A DNA stretch of 64,000 nt from Lachnospiraceae bacterium UBA7143. GTDB taxonomy: Bacteria > Bacillota > Clostridia > Lachnospirales > Lachnospiraceae. Every line of letters begins with the position of its first letter. The stretch's first letter is position 1. The position numbers and the translations under genes are program-made. Below are positions 52,289 to 61,798 of the stretch, in pieces. The notes below the pieces were generated by a model that made no database searches, was not told the origin of the DNA, and was given only the letters and a program-made list of their open reading frames with translations. The stretch is taken from assembly GCA_002491905.1 (NCBI GenBank), contig DKWV01000045.1, positions 31,279 to 95,278 on the forward strand, in the 5' to 3' direction.

Positions 52289-54109
52289 ATGAAAAGCTAT
52301 TTAAGTATGATTCCCATTTCCGCGAGGGTGCGGCGGCGTCAAAACCGCATGACCCGGCTGTGTATTATCTTCGCCGTGTTTCTGGTGACGGCGGTGTTCA
52401 GTATGGCGGATATGGACACCCGAATGGAGCAGGGCAGACTGACCGAAAAACATGGCGGGGAGTTTACCTTTCAGACCATGATGGACAGCGCTATGGGTCA
52501 GAGCCTGTTATTGGTTGCCGGAGGACTGTTCGTCCTGATCCTGATTGCGGGAGTGCTGATGATTTCGGGCAGTATCAACAGCACAGTGGCCCAGCGGACG
52601 AAGTTTTTCGGGATGATGCGCTGTATCGGCATGAGCCGTCAGCAGTTGAAGCGGTTCGTGAGGCTGGAGGCTCTTAACTGGTGCAAGACGGCTATTCCCA
52701 TCGGCATTGTGCTGGGCACGGTCAGCACATGGGTTTTGTGCGCCGTGCTGCGGTTTGTGGTCAGGGAGGAGTGGACCACCATTCCACTCTTTGGCATCAG
52801 CCCCATCGGCATGATCAGCGGTGTCGTCATGGGACTGGTCACGGTGCTGCTTGCCGCCAGGGCACCGGCAAAACAGGCGGCGAAGGTGTCCCCTGTGGCA
52901 GCAGTTTCGGGAAACATGGAGAACAGCGGCCGGGTGAGGCGTGCAGTCCGTATCGGTATACTTCCCATCGAAATTTCTCTGGGCGCCCATCACGCGAAGT
53001 CTGCCAGAAAGAATCTGATCCTGATGACCGGCTCCTTTGCCCTGTGCATTATCCTGTTCCTGACTTTCTCCACCCTGCTGGATTTTGTGGGCTATCTGCT
53101 GCCCCAGTCTGTTGCCGCCTCTGACATTACGATTACCGATGAGGCCGGTGTCACCGGTATCAACTGTGTTTCTTTGGAAACGGTGGAGAAGATCCGCGGG
53201 ATGGACGGTGTGAAGAATATCTTTGGGCGGCGAAGTCTCTTTGATGTCCCGGCCAAACTAGGACAGGAGGGCCTGCCTCAGGTGGTAGACCTGTTTTCTT
53301 TTGATGATTTTGACTTAGACGCGCTGAAAAAGGATGGCAGGTTAAGGAAGGGCAGCAGTCTCTCCGAAGTCTACGGGGACAACGGTTCTGTGCTGGTAAT
53401 CTGCGACCCGGACGCTCCGCTGCGAAAGGGAGATACCATTTGGGTGGATGGCGAGGCGCTGACTGTGGCGGGGATGCTGAAAGCCAACCTGTTCAGCGAA
53501 GACGGCCTCTCCCACGGCGGGGTTTCCGTCATCGCCTCCAGTGAAACCTTTGTCCGGATGACCGGCATAACCGACTATTCTGTTGTGATGGTGCGGACCA
53601 CGGGCGATGTGACGGACGGGGATGTTGACGCCATAAGGGGAGTACTGGATGAGGGCACTGCTCTCCAGGATGAGCGTGATATGCGCACTTCCGGCACCTA
53701 TACCGCTTTTGTGCTGTGCGTCTACGGGTTTTTGGCGATCATTGCCCTGGTCACTCTGTTAAATATTATGAACAGCATCTCCATGAGTGTATCTGCTAAG
53801 AGTAAGCAGTATGGGGCCATGCGGGCGGTGGGTATGGAGGGACGTCAGGTGAGCAGAATGATCGCCGCCGAAACCGTCACTTATGCTCTGGGCGGCTGTG
53901 TGATCGGGTGCATTGCGGGTCTGGCGGTTTCCAGGATGATATACAGCCTTTTGATCGACGGCCGCTTTCCCTATGCCGTATGGACACTGCCGGTTCCACG
54001 TCTGCTTCTGGTTTTGGTATTTGTTGCGGCGGCATCGCTTGCTGCCATTCACGCTCCTGCGAAGCGGATCCGTAACATGGCTATTACCGCAACAATCAAT
54101 GAATTATAA
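52289..54109 (+). CDS. FtsX-family ABC transporter permease (no adjacent ATPase)
   Basis: 606 residues from the ATG at 52289, 7 nt after GGGAGGTG. One N-terminal helix, an external loop, three helices (about 80-215), a second N-terminal-like helix at about 245-270, an extracellular domain (about 275-470) and three final helices (480-600): the two-FtsX-domain type used in antibiotic-resistance and lipid-linked export. Segment SVSAKSKQYGAMRAVGMEGRQVSRM marks the cytoplasmic ATPase-binding loop. The ATPase gene normally beside such permeases is missing here, so the partner must be elsewhere. Confidence 0.88.
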   Translation: MKSYLSMIPISARVRRRQNRMTRLCIIFAVFLVTAVFSMADMDTRMEQGRLTEKHGGEFTFQTMMDSAMGQSLLLVAGGLFVLILIAGVLMISGSINSTVAQRTKFFGMMRCIGMSRQQLKRFVRLEALNWCKTAIPIGIVLGTVSTWVLCAVLRFVVREEWTTIPLFGISPIGMISGVVMGLVTVLLAARAPAKQAAKVSPVAAVSGNMENSGRVRRAVRIGILPIEISLGAHHAKSARKNLILMTGSFALCIILFLTFSTLLDFVGYLLPQSVAASDITITDEAGVTGINCVSLETVEKIRGMDGVKNIFGRRSLFDVPAKLGQEGLPQVVDLFSFDDFDLDALKKDGRLRKGSSLSEVYGDNGSVLVICDPDAPLRKGDTIWVDGEALTVAGMLKANLFSEDGLSHGGVSVIASSETFVRMTGITDYSVVMVRTTGDVTDGDVDAIRGVLDEGTALQDERDMRTSGTYTAFVLCVYGFLAIIALVTLLNIMNSISMSVSAKSKQYGAMRAVGMEGRQVSRMIAAETVTYALGGCVIGCIAGLAVSRMIYSLLIDGRFPYAVWTLPVPRLLLVLVFVAAASLAAIHAPAKRIRNMAITATINEL

Positions 54110-54268
54110 AAAATGAGCCTTTTCTATTTCTGCAAAATCATTTCCATTTTTGCCGTAATGTCTTAAAATACATCATGAGTGATATAGAATGAATGCAGAA
54201 CAAAATGGTGGGGACCTGACTGTATCGTTGGCAGGACCGGGGATGAAACGTGGGAAGAGGAGAGGCTC

Positions 54269-56530
54269 ATGCTGTGGAAGAAGAGAAGCGGGAACAAGTA
54301 TATTTTGGCTGCAGGGATGTGCATGGTCACGCTGTTTTCGGCAGGCTGCGGCGGTGCGGTGTCTGAGAAGCCGGATGTGGAGACTGCACAGACAGATGAC
54401 AGAGCGGTTTCTGCTGATGAAGGGGAATCTGCTGGTGCGGAAACCATAGCAGAAATTCTGAGTGATATTTATGATGAAGCCGCAAGTGAAAATACATTGG
54501 GAAGCCTTGTGACCATGCGCCGCATGACTGCAAGGCTTGGCGAGCATGGCTATACTGCCGTTGACATGGAAAATCAGATTGATATGACGGGGGCGGAGCG
54601 GGCATTGGCGTTTTGCAAAGCGGTAGAGCAAAAAGAAAAGGATGAAATGACAATAATCGTGCTTGCGGGGCCGGGATTCCACAAGTATGACCTGAAAACA
54701 TGCGATGGTCAGGTCAACGTGATCAGAGAATATTATCAATATGACCGGAATGGGGAACTGCAAAAGGTAAATGAGGCGGGCTATCCGGCCGATCTGTGGC
54801 AGTATACAGAGGATGGGTATCTGTTTTTTCAGGGGAGCTATTTTTCTGACCAGGATTTTGTCCTAACGGCAAGCGATGCAGCGGAGCAGACTGCGCTGCG
54901 GGTACTGCCGTTAGACGAAACATGCAGGGAGCTGAACCGGGAATATATTCGTCCTGTCGGGTATACAAGGAACAATATGTTTCTGGCCGACTGGAGTGAG
55001 GAAGATTTTAGCAGTCTGGATTTCTATGATGTGTTTGACCGTTTTTATCCGATCCTGTACGGGCAGCCCATGCCTTATACTGCAAATGATGCGGCGGAAA
55101 CGGAATCTGTATATGAGATACCTGAAAATATTTTTGAGAATGTTGTGATGGCACATTTCAGGGCAGACAGGGAAACGCTCCGGTCGAAAACAGTCTATCT
55201 GTCAGAGAATGCGGCTTATCAATACAGGCCGCGGGGTTTTTATGAGTCCGAATATCCTGATATTCCGTATCCTGAAGTGGTAAGCTATGCGGAAAATGCG
55301 GATGGGACGATCACGCTGATCGTCAATGCGGTATATCCGAAGGAAAACACATCGAAATCTTTTTCCCATAAAACAGTCATCCGCCCGCTTGACGGGGGCG
55401 GTTTTCAGTATGTGTCAAATAAAATCATTTCGCCGGAAGGTGATTATGATGCATGGTGGCATTCCGACCGCATGGCAGAGGAAGAAAGGGATCTGATAAC
55501 CGAAGCGGAAAAAGAGGAGATAAACAATATTGCCCTGAAAGCGGCAGAGCAGGCAGGGGAAGTTTATAAAGACATAGAGCTTACAGGAGAACTGCCCTAC
55601 GGCTCAAACATCAAAGAGTTTACAGTGGAGCAGTGCCGGGAGGTGGTTTCCCTTTTAGGAAGGGCAGGATATGTCAGCGTTACGGATGATACCAATATGG
55701 AGAATTATGAGAAGATCGAGGCATTTTATGCCGCATACAGGGAGCGGCGTGACGCAATGGTGACGTTATATAATGTGGATCGTGATGGACTGGTTGGCGC
55801 GATCACTCTTATTTATCGTGACGGCAGACTGCAGACATACTATGTGGGAATCGGCTGGCGGGAGGGAGGAGTACCAGAAATTAAGAGTACCACGGTCAGC
55901 GATATTGCGGAAATGAAACTGACAGACAAAGGGTATCTGATCTATGCCCATGAAATTGTGATGCCCCACTCCAGTTTGCGCCAATATTGGCGGATAAAGC
56001 CGCTCTCTGACGCGTGTAGGAGACTGACAAAAAAATATGTACATGGATTGAGTTATGTAAACTATAATCTCCTTGTAACGGATTGGGACAGCGATAATGT
56101 AGAAGATATTTTAATGCCCTGTATGTTTGAAGATATTTATCGGATCGCTACAGGGGAGAACATAAAACCGCAAAAGGGGAAGATACCAGCGGAAACATAC
56201 GAGAGGATTATGATGACTTATTTCCCGGTGTCCGCAGAGCAGCTGCAGGAGAAGTGCGGATATGATGAGAAAAGTGACAGTTATGAGTATGACATGATTT
56301 TTTCAAGAGAGTATCCGCCGTTTGGGGAAGTGGTTGATTATACGGAAAATGAAGATGGGACGATCACGCTGATCGTGGATGCCGTGTGGGCTGACTACAA
56401 TTCCGATCTTGCCTTTACCAACCGGATCGTAGTGCAGCCTTTTAAGGACGGCAGTTTCAGGTATTTATCCAATTCCATTGAACAAAAGGAACTGGAGGTG
56501 CCGAAAGTAACGGAGTCACAAAATAAATAG
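54269..56530 (+). CDS. Large lipoprotein with two repeated halves
   Basis: 753 residues from the ATG at 54269, close after GAGGAG. Lipobox TLFSAGCGG (Cys about 27). The mature protein is two tandem copies of one domain (about 55-405 and 420-750): ENADGTITLIVNAVYPKENTSKSF and ENEDGTITLIVDAVWADYNSDLAF, then GGGFQYVSNKI and DGSFRYLSNSI. The N-terminal half of each copy carries a helical ITARLGEHGYTAV/LLGRAGYVSV motif. No known family was recognised with certainty. Presumably surface exposed. Confidence 0.75.
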   Translation: MLWKKRSGNKYILAAGMCMVTLFSAGCGGAVSEKPDVETAQTDDRAVSADEGESAGAETIAEILSDIYDEAASENTLGSLVTMRRMTARLGEHGYTAVDMENQIDMTGAERALAFCKAVEQKEKDEMTIIVLAGPGFHKYDLKTCDGQVNVIREYYQYDRNGELQKVNEAGYPADLWQYTEDGYLFFQGSYFSDQDFVLTASDAAEQTALRVLPLDETCRELNREYIRPVGYTRNNMFLADWSEEDFSSLDFYDVFDRFYPILYGQPMPYTANDAAETESVYEIPENIFENVVMAHFRADRETLRSKTVYLSENAAYQYRPRGFYESEYPDIPYPEVVSYAENADGTITLIVNAVYPKENTSKSFSHKTVIRPLDGGGFQYVSNKIISPEGDYDAWWHSDRMAEEERDLITEAEKEEINNIALKAAEQAGEVYKDIELTGELPYGSNIKEFTVEQCREVVSLLGRAGYVSVTDDTNMENYEKIEAFYAAYRERRDAMVTLYNVDRDGLVGAITLIYRDGRLQTYYVGIGWREGGVPEIKSTTVSDIAEMKLTDKGYLIYAHEIVMPHSSLRQYWRIKPLSDACRRLTKKYVHGLSYVNYNLLVTDWDSDNVEDILMPCMFEDIYRIATGENIKPQKGKIPAETYERIMMTYFPVSAEQLQEKCGYDEKSDSYEYDMIFSREYPPFGEVVDYTENEDGTITLIVDAVWADYNSDLAFTNRIVVQPFKDGSFRYLSNSIEQKELEVPKVTESQNK

Positions 56531-56668
56531 TATTTCCAATTCTGCAAAATCTTTTCCGATTCTGTCATAATACTTGCAACATGCCGTCAATCATTTACAA
56601 TGATGCAAAGTGGTAAGAAACCGCTCAAATACGCAATTGAAAAAGGCATGAGGAGAACAGAATGCAAA

Positions 56669-57480
56669 ATGAAGAAGAACAGAAAGTGGATGAAGACGGG
56701 CGTTGTAATGTTATTGTTTGCCGGTATTTTGACGGTTACCGGCTGCGGAAAAAAGAAGGACGAGGGTCTGAAAGCGGATCTGGAAGATCTGATGGAGGAT
56801 GCGCAGGAGACTTTTGGGGAGACGGAAGAATCCGATACGGCGGATGGCTATGAAGATGAAGCGGCCGCAGATTACGGGGCGGAAGGAGATATGAAAGGCT
56901 GGCGGGGAGACAGCTGCCGCCTCGAAGTGGATGGGGAGAATGGGGGTGCGCTGAACGGAAAGATCACTTCTATCCTGTTGGCGGATGATTTCTTTGTGTA
57001 CGCCACGACGTCTGAGGGAGGCCTTTTTATGCTGCGTCCCAAAATCTATTTTGGTCCGGAAGACTCTGAAATCAAATCCGATCGGATCACTGACGGCTGT
57101 GATATGAACCAGTTGGTTTATGCGGATCAGCATACGGCATACGGAAACAGTCGCTTCGTCTATTTCGATCGGATGGAAGGGTATGACGAGGAAGCGCTGG
57201 AGGGCAAGTATATGCTGGAATCCCTGTCGGATATGCCGGATATCGTCAGTTTGAAAATGGGACGGTCGCGGATATTCAGGGCTTTTCGGGGAAAAAGGAA
57301 GAAATGCTGATCAGGACACAGGAAGGCGCTTACTATTTCTATGACGGTTACGACTATATTTCCACAGGAAATGTGGATGCCCTGAATGAAAACTGTAAAA
57401 GTGCGGTACTGCTTATGGAAGGGGATATTCTTGCGCTGGGAGACGACGGGTATCTCTATGTAGTTGAAAATAAAAACTGA
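56669..57480 (+). pseudogene. Lipoprotein gene with frameshift
   Basis: From the ATG at 56669 the frame encodes a lipoprotein signal (GILTVTGCGK, Cys about 24), an acidic linker and a domain with GKITSILLADDFFVYATTSEGGLFML, and stops at 57310. Read in the -1 frame from about 57247, the sequence continues QFENGTVADIQGFSGKKEE, then a YYFYDGYDYISTG segment, to GDDGYLYVVENKN and a stop at 57480. So one base was gained or two lost near 57245-57260. No slippery heptamer is present there. The product would lack about 75 C-terminal residues. Confidence 0.75.
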
Positions 57481-57586
57481 ATCATACAATACGGACAGGA
57501 AGATCAATTCCAGGGTTCGATGTTCGTTCCTTTTTTGTGTATAATATATTTTGGAGCGGAGAAAAACAGAACGGAGGAATGGGGAG

Positions 57587-58056
57587 ATGTTCCGTATTGC
57601 GATATGCGATGATGAAGAATATTTCAGAAATCGGGAAAAGAAGCTGATAGAACAATATATGGGAAAGCGGAAATATGACTGTCTGATTGATCTGTACGCG
57701 TCGGGGGAAAAGCTTTTGGAGCGGACGGACACAGACATGCCGTATGATGTCATATTTCTCGACATCAGCATGGAGGAGATGGACGGGCTTCAGACGGCCG
57801 GGAGAATCCGCAAGCTGTCGGAGAATGTCTACATTGTGTTTGTGACGGCGTATATCACTTATGCGTTAGACGGGTATAAGGTGGGCGCGGTGCGTTATCT
57901 TTTAAAAGAGGAGGCCGGTCTTTGGTCAATATGAAGTATGCAAAAGACGTGGAACGGTACAGGGTGACACTGGAAAACGGAACGGAGGTCAGCATATCAA
58001 AGAAATATTATAAGGCTGTGGAAAAAGAGTATATCAGGAGGCAGGGGGAAATATGA
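57587..58056 (+). pseudogene. LytTR response regulator with internal deletion
   Basis: The ATG at 57587 follows GGAGGAATGGGGAG. The receiver domain is intact (ICDDEEYFRNREKKL, VIFLDISMEEMDGLQ, GAVRYLLK), but the frame stops at 57934 just after it. Downstream, another frame (from about 57931) encodes ERYRVTLENGTEVSISKKYY, then KAVEKEYIRRQG, the end of a LytTR domain, up to 58056. Most of the DNA-binding domain is therefore deleted. The ATGA overlap with the kinase gene is preserved, showing that the two once formed a pair. Confidence 0.8.
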
Positions 58057-59405
58057 TGGAAAAATATGCGTATTTTATGTTTGTATTTCTTGCGCTGGAA
58101 ATATACTGCTGCGTCTGGATGTTTCAATCCTTTGCCGTAAAGAGAAGAGCGGAAAAGAGATGGATTACGCCTGTATCTGTCATTGTGATATGCTTTGCTG
58201 AATGGGTGATTACTAATGTAATTTATGAAGATTTTATGATAAAGGCGATTGTGCTCATAGGCATCCTGTCATTTGCAATGTTCCTGCTGTATCGGATTTG
58301 GTACGTGAAAGCGTTAGTGCTAACCATGTTATTTTATGGAATTATGCTTGTTTCGGATTATCTGTCGCTAGTGGTAATGGGAACGGTTTTTCCCGGCAGA
58401 TTTTGGGATTTTTCGGATGTATTTATCTTTTATGGAATGCGGATATTCTGTACCGCTTTGGCATATGGCATGATTTTTTGTGTCAGAAAAATGCTTGGAA
58501 GTAAGGAGACAGATATTTTCACGGTAAAGGAATGGTACGCTGTGGCAGCGATTTCTTTGATCACCATATTTTCCATTATTTCGATTACATATGAAACGGA
58601 CTGGGCGGCGTATGCAAGCCGGCCGCTTACCATTGAGCCCTTTCATATTCATGTTGCGGCGGGGATACTTTGTATCAATTTTATCGGATATTATCTGATT
58701 CACAGTATTACGGAAAGAGAAATCAAATTGAGGGAACATGCGGTATTTCGCGAAAAAGTGAAAAATGAGACGGCCATGTACCGCTCCGTCTCCGAAAATC
58801 TGGAAAAACAGAGAAAGCGGACACATGAATATAAAAACCAGCTTGCGGCGATCAGTGCGCTTGCTGAGCAGGGAGCCTATCAGGAATTACGGACATATAT
58901 AGAAAAAATCGAAACCACATTACAGAACAGGATGGACGCAGTGGATACCAACCATGTCATTGTGAACGCCATCCTGAACACCAAGTACCGGGAGGCGGTA
59001 AGCAAAGGAATTGTAGTGGTCCTGAAGGTGAATGATCTGTCCGCGCTAAAGATGGAAGAGGAGGATATCGTGGTCATTCTTTCCAATCTGTTAAACAATG
59101 CATTGGAAGCCTGCGAACGGTGTGAAGACAAACGGATTAAGTTCAAATTTGTGCTGGAAGACGGACAGGCTGTCATTTCCGTAAAGAACAGCATGGCGGC
59201 AGAGCCGGTTGTGGAAAACGGCGCGCTGTTGACGTCAAAGACAAAAGAAGCGGAGGAACACGGCATGGGAATTCAAAATGTGGTGGAAACCGTTGAAAAG
59301 TGCGGCGGCAGATACATGGTCGATTATGGCAGGGGTGAGTTTCAGTTTTCGATTTTGATACCTAATAATGAAGAAAAAATAACGGAGGAACAGAGATGGG
59401 AATGA
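58053..59405 (+). CDS. GHKL sensor histidine kinase, AgrC-like
   Basis: 450 residues. Six membrane segments (about 5-215), a coiled coil with the phosphoacceptor region HEYKNQLAAISALAEQG (about residue 260), and an ATPase with LSNLLNNALEACERCEDK, GMGIQNVVETVEKCGG. Its regulator gene just upstream is broken, so the kinase has no obvious local partner. It overlaps the LemA gene by 10 nt, indicating cotranscription with an envelope module. Confidence 0.88.
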   Translation: MMEKYAYFMFVFLALEIYCCVWMFQSFAVKRRAEKRWITPVSVIVICFAEWVITNVIYEDFMIKAIVLIGILSFAMFLLYRIWYVKALVLTMLFYGIMLVSDYLSLVVMGTVFPGRFWDFSDVFIFYGMRIFCTALAYGMIFCVRKMLGSKETDIFTVKEWYAVAAISLITIFSIISITYETDWAAYASRPLTIEPFHIHVAAGILCINFIGYYLIHSITEREIKLREHAVFREKVKNETAMYRSVSENLEKQRKRTHEYKNQLAAISALAEQGAYQELRTYIEKIETTLQNRMDAVDTNHVIVNAILNTKYREAVSKGIVVVLKVNDLSALKMEEEDIVVILSNLLNNALEACERCEDKRIKFKFVLEDGQAVISVKNSMAAEPVVENGALLTSKTKEAEEHGMGIQNVVETVEKCGGRYMVDYGRGEFQFSILIPNNEEKITEEQRWE

Positions 59406-59932
59406 TAATTTTAGTGATTGTATGCCTGCTGTGCATTGGCTATGCCATTGCTACGGGCAATCGCTTTAAACAGCTTCATATCAAAATACAGGAGGCGCAG
59501 GCGGACATCGAGGTGGCGCTCATCAAGCGTTATGACGTGCTGATGCAGTCCCTTGATGCCATAAAGGGATATGCAGAGCATGAGGAAAAGCTGATGCTTA
59601 ACCTGATCAAAGCCAGAAACGGCATGACGACAGCGCAGACGCAGGCTGTTCTCGACAATCAGGAGCAGGTGCTTCGGAATATGAGGATCATAGGCGAAGC
59701 ATATCCGCAGCTTTATTCCAGTGAATTATATAAAAACCTGCAGACGCAGATTACGGAGACAAACGAACATCTCGCTGCCTCCAAAAGGCTGTACCATGCC
59801 AATGTGTCTTTATATAATCAGGCCATTGCCGTTTTCCCCGCAAGCGTGATCGCGGGCATGACGGGGAACCGTCCCGCAGAGTTTTTGAGGGATGAAAATG
59901 TCGAGACGAAAAAGGAGATACATTTGAGATGA
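59396..59932 (+). CDS. lemA: LemA family protein
   Basis: 178 residues after GGAGGAACAG. One N-terminal membrane segment (about 2-20), then the LemA helical bundle: RFKQLHIKIQEAQADIEVALIKRYDVL, ENQEQVLRNMRIIGEAYPQL, ETNEHLAASKRLYHANVSLYNQAI and VFPASVIAGM. LemA proteins are membrane-anchored and of uncertain function. It overlaps both neighbours (10 and 4 nt), linking it with the kinase and the DUF3137-like protein. Confidence 0.92.
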   Translation: MGMIILVIVCLLCIGYAIATGNRFKQLHIKIQEAQADIEVALIKRYDVLMQSLDAIKGYAEHEEKLMLNLIKARNGMTTAQTQAVLDNQEQVLRNMRIIGEAYPQLYSSELYKNLQTQITETNEHLAASKRLYHANVSLYNQAIAVFPASVIAGMTGNRPAEFLRDENVETKKEIHLR

Positions 59933-60981
59933 GCAGCAACTGGAAAAAGGATCTGGATGACAGCCTTCGTATTGTCAGAAACGGGTTTATGACCGGAGAT
60001 ATACATACGGAGTTTACCTTTTCGTCCGGGCAGGACGATCCGAACGCGGAGGTAAAAAACGCGTTAAAAAAGAGAAGACTGTATTTGCTTGCCTTTGCTT
60101 TCTTCCCGGCTTTTAACGGGATTATCGGCGGGGTGGAGGAGGTCTTTTTCCGCCTGCTCCACATAAATCCCTATGGCGCTGTGCCCATGATGATCAGATA
60201 TGCGTCGGCGTTTCTTGGCACGGTCCTGGCGATCCGTTTTATTAAGAATTGGCGGGGGCAGAGCAGGGATGCCAAAGCGGCCTACGACGAGAAGATCATG
60301 GCAAAGGCGGTGCAGGAGGTGATGCCGGGGGCAACGCTTTTGCCGGACGACTGTATGGACGGCATGGATCTCTATCTGCGCGGCGTGGTGCCGGACTTTG
60401 ACGATTTTCAGGGAAGCTATCTGATCCGCTATGAGAAGGAAGGGAAGGCCTGTGCCTTTTCCAATCTGACGCTGACGAGGAGAGAAAAGGACCGCAATGA
60501 CAGGTACTACAATAAGGCGGTGTTTGTGGGGCAGGCATATAAACTGTGCTATAAGTCACAGATGCAGGGTTCTGTGCGAATCATGACAACAACACAGGGA
60601 CTGGCAGGCGAACGGCTGGACGGATTTAAGAAGCGGGATAAAAACCGGGAAGAAAAGATAGAGACGGAGAACCAGGCTTTTAACGAACGGTTTGATGTGT
60701 ATGCCACGGATCCGCACATGGCATTTTACGTGGTCACGCCGGTGGTCATGGAAAAACTTCTGGCTATGAAAGCGAAATACGGAAGCTTCGGCGTGGCGGT
60801 GAGTGGAAGAGAAATCGCCATTGCGCTGTGCAGCAGATATTATCTGTTTGAGCCGCCGGAGAGTTATCAGGAGATCGAGAATATTTCGGTGGAGAAATCC
60901 GCGGATGAAATACGGCAGATGCTGCTGTTTGCGAAGCTTTTGGAGGACACGATCAACGGTAAGGCAGACGGTTATGCTTAA
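59929..60981 (+). CDS. DUF3137-like membrane protein
   Basis: 350 residues, overlapping lemA by 4 nt. Two membrane segments (about 48-70 and 82-102) follow a short cytoplasmic start; the rest is a soluble domain with DFDDFQGSYLIRYEKEGKACAFSNLTL and GSFGVAVSGREIAIALCSRYYLFEPPE. This pattern matches proteins of the DUF3137 group, which often sit beside lemA. The function is unknown. Confidence 0.75.
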   Translation: MSSNWKKDLDDSLRIVRNGFMTGDIHTEFTFSSGQDDPNAEVKNALKKRRLYLLAFAFFPAFNGIIGGVEEVFFRLLHINPYGAVPMMIRYASAFLGTVLAIRFIKNWRGQSRDAKAAYDEKIMAKAVQEVMPGATLLPDDCMDGMDLYLRGVVPDFDDFQGSYLIRYEKEGKACAFSNLTLTRREKDRNDRYYNKAVFVGQAYKLCYKSQMQGSVRIMTTTQGLAGERLDGFKKRDKNREEKIETENQAFNERFDVYATDPHMAFYVVTPVVMEKLLAMKAKYGSFGVAVSGREIAIALCSRYYLFEPPESYQEIENISVEKSADEIRQMLLFAKLLEDTINGKADGYA

Positions 60982-60990
60982 ACGCATGAA

Positions 60991-61040
60991 TTGACAGCAC
61001 TGTCCCCGGTATGTTAAAATCAAACCGACAACCAGTCGGT
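60991..61040 (+). promoter_or_regulatory. TetR promoter and operator
   Basis: TTGACA (60991-60996), 18-nt spacer and TAAAAT (61015-61020) are followed by the palindrome ACCGAC-N5-GTCGGT (61024-61040) over the start region. This is the type of site bound by TetR-family repressors and lies 27 nt before the TetR start codon. Confidence 0.75.
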
Positions 61041-61066
61041 AACGCGTGACGGGAGATGGAAGGCAG

Positions 61067-61705
61067 ATGCGGATTGTAAAAGACGCGGAAGAGAGGAAAA
61101 ATGAGATACTGGACGTGGCGGAGCGCCTGTTTGCCACAAAGGGCTTCGACAGTACCAGTACCGGGGATATCCTGGCGGAAGTGGGGATCGCGAGAGGCAC
61201 GCTCTACTATCACTTTCAGTCTAAGGAGGAGATTATGGACGCGGTTATCGGGCGGATGATCGGACAGAAGCTTGCCGGGGCCAGAGAATTGGCAAAGCGG
61301 AGAGACTTTTCTGTCTGGCAGCGTCTGACTCTGATGATACGCGCTTTACAGGCTGGCGAAGGCGGCGATGCGCTTATGGAGCAGATTCACAAGCCGCAGA
61401 ATGCCCTGATGCACCAGAAGATACAGGAAAGGCTGCTTGCGGGGATGAGTCCGCTGCTTACAGAGCTGATCGAGGAGGGGGTGGCGGAAGGGATATGTCA
61501 TACCGATTATCCGGCGGAGGTGGCGGAGATGACATTTCTGTATGTCAACACGGCTTTTGACACCTTCGCGGCGCTGGGTGAGGCAGAGAGACAGAGGAAG
61601 ATGACGGCGTTTATCTATAATCTGGAACGGCTCCTGCAGATGGAGCAGGGGAGCATGATGGAGGTTGTGCTGCCGCTGTTTCAGGGTGAGCCTTCGGAGA
61701 AATAA
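61067..61705 (+). CDS. TetR-family transcriptional regulator
   Basis: 212 residues from the ATG at 61067, after GGAAGG; a longer frame begins before a ribosome site. The N-terminal HTH is typical: ILDVAERLFATKGFDSTSTGDILAEVGIARGTLYYHFQSKEEIM. The C-terminal ligand domain is helical and not assignable. Autoregulation through the palindrome at 61024, and control of the next gene through the similar element at 61744, are likely. Confidence 0.93.
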   Translation: MRIVKDAEERKNEILDVAERLFATKGFDSTSTGDILAEVGIARGTLYYHFQSKEEIMDAVIGRMIGQKLAGARELAKRRDFSVWQRLTLMIRALQAGEGGDALMEQIHKPQNALMHQKIQERLLAGMSPLLTELIEEGVAEGICHTDYPAEVAEMTFLYVNTAFDTFAALGEAERQRKMTAFIYNLERLLQMEQGSMMEVVLPLFQGEPSEK

Positions 61706-61743
61706 GACGTCATAGCAGGCTGTTTTCTTTTTTTACCTTACAA

Positions 61744-61762
61744 CCGACTGACAGACGGTCGG
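61744..61762 (+). promoter_or_regulatory. Second TetR-type half-site pair before the CPBP gene
   Basis: CCGAC-N9-GTCGG (61744-61762) has the same half-sites as the element at 61024, though the spacing differs (9 against 5). It lies 37 nt before the protease gene. Shared control by the TetR protein is inferred. Confidence 0.5.
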
Positions 61763-61798
61763 AATAAATATTCATTATTATGTGGGAGGAAACATTTT

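Noticed and set aside
54189..54449. 86-codon frame overlapping the start of the large lipoprotein gene
   Set aside because: No ribosome site, Arg/Cys-rich composition, and the overlapping lipoprotein gene has a clear signal peptide and full-length domain.
57245..57265. Programmed frameshift in the lipoprotein gene
   Set aside because: No X-XXY-YYZ slippery heptamer or downstream structure is visible here, unlike the RelE-like toxin; an ordinary indel is more likely.
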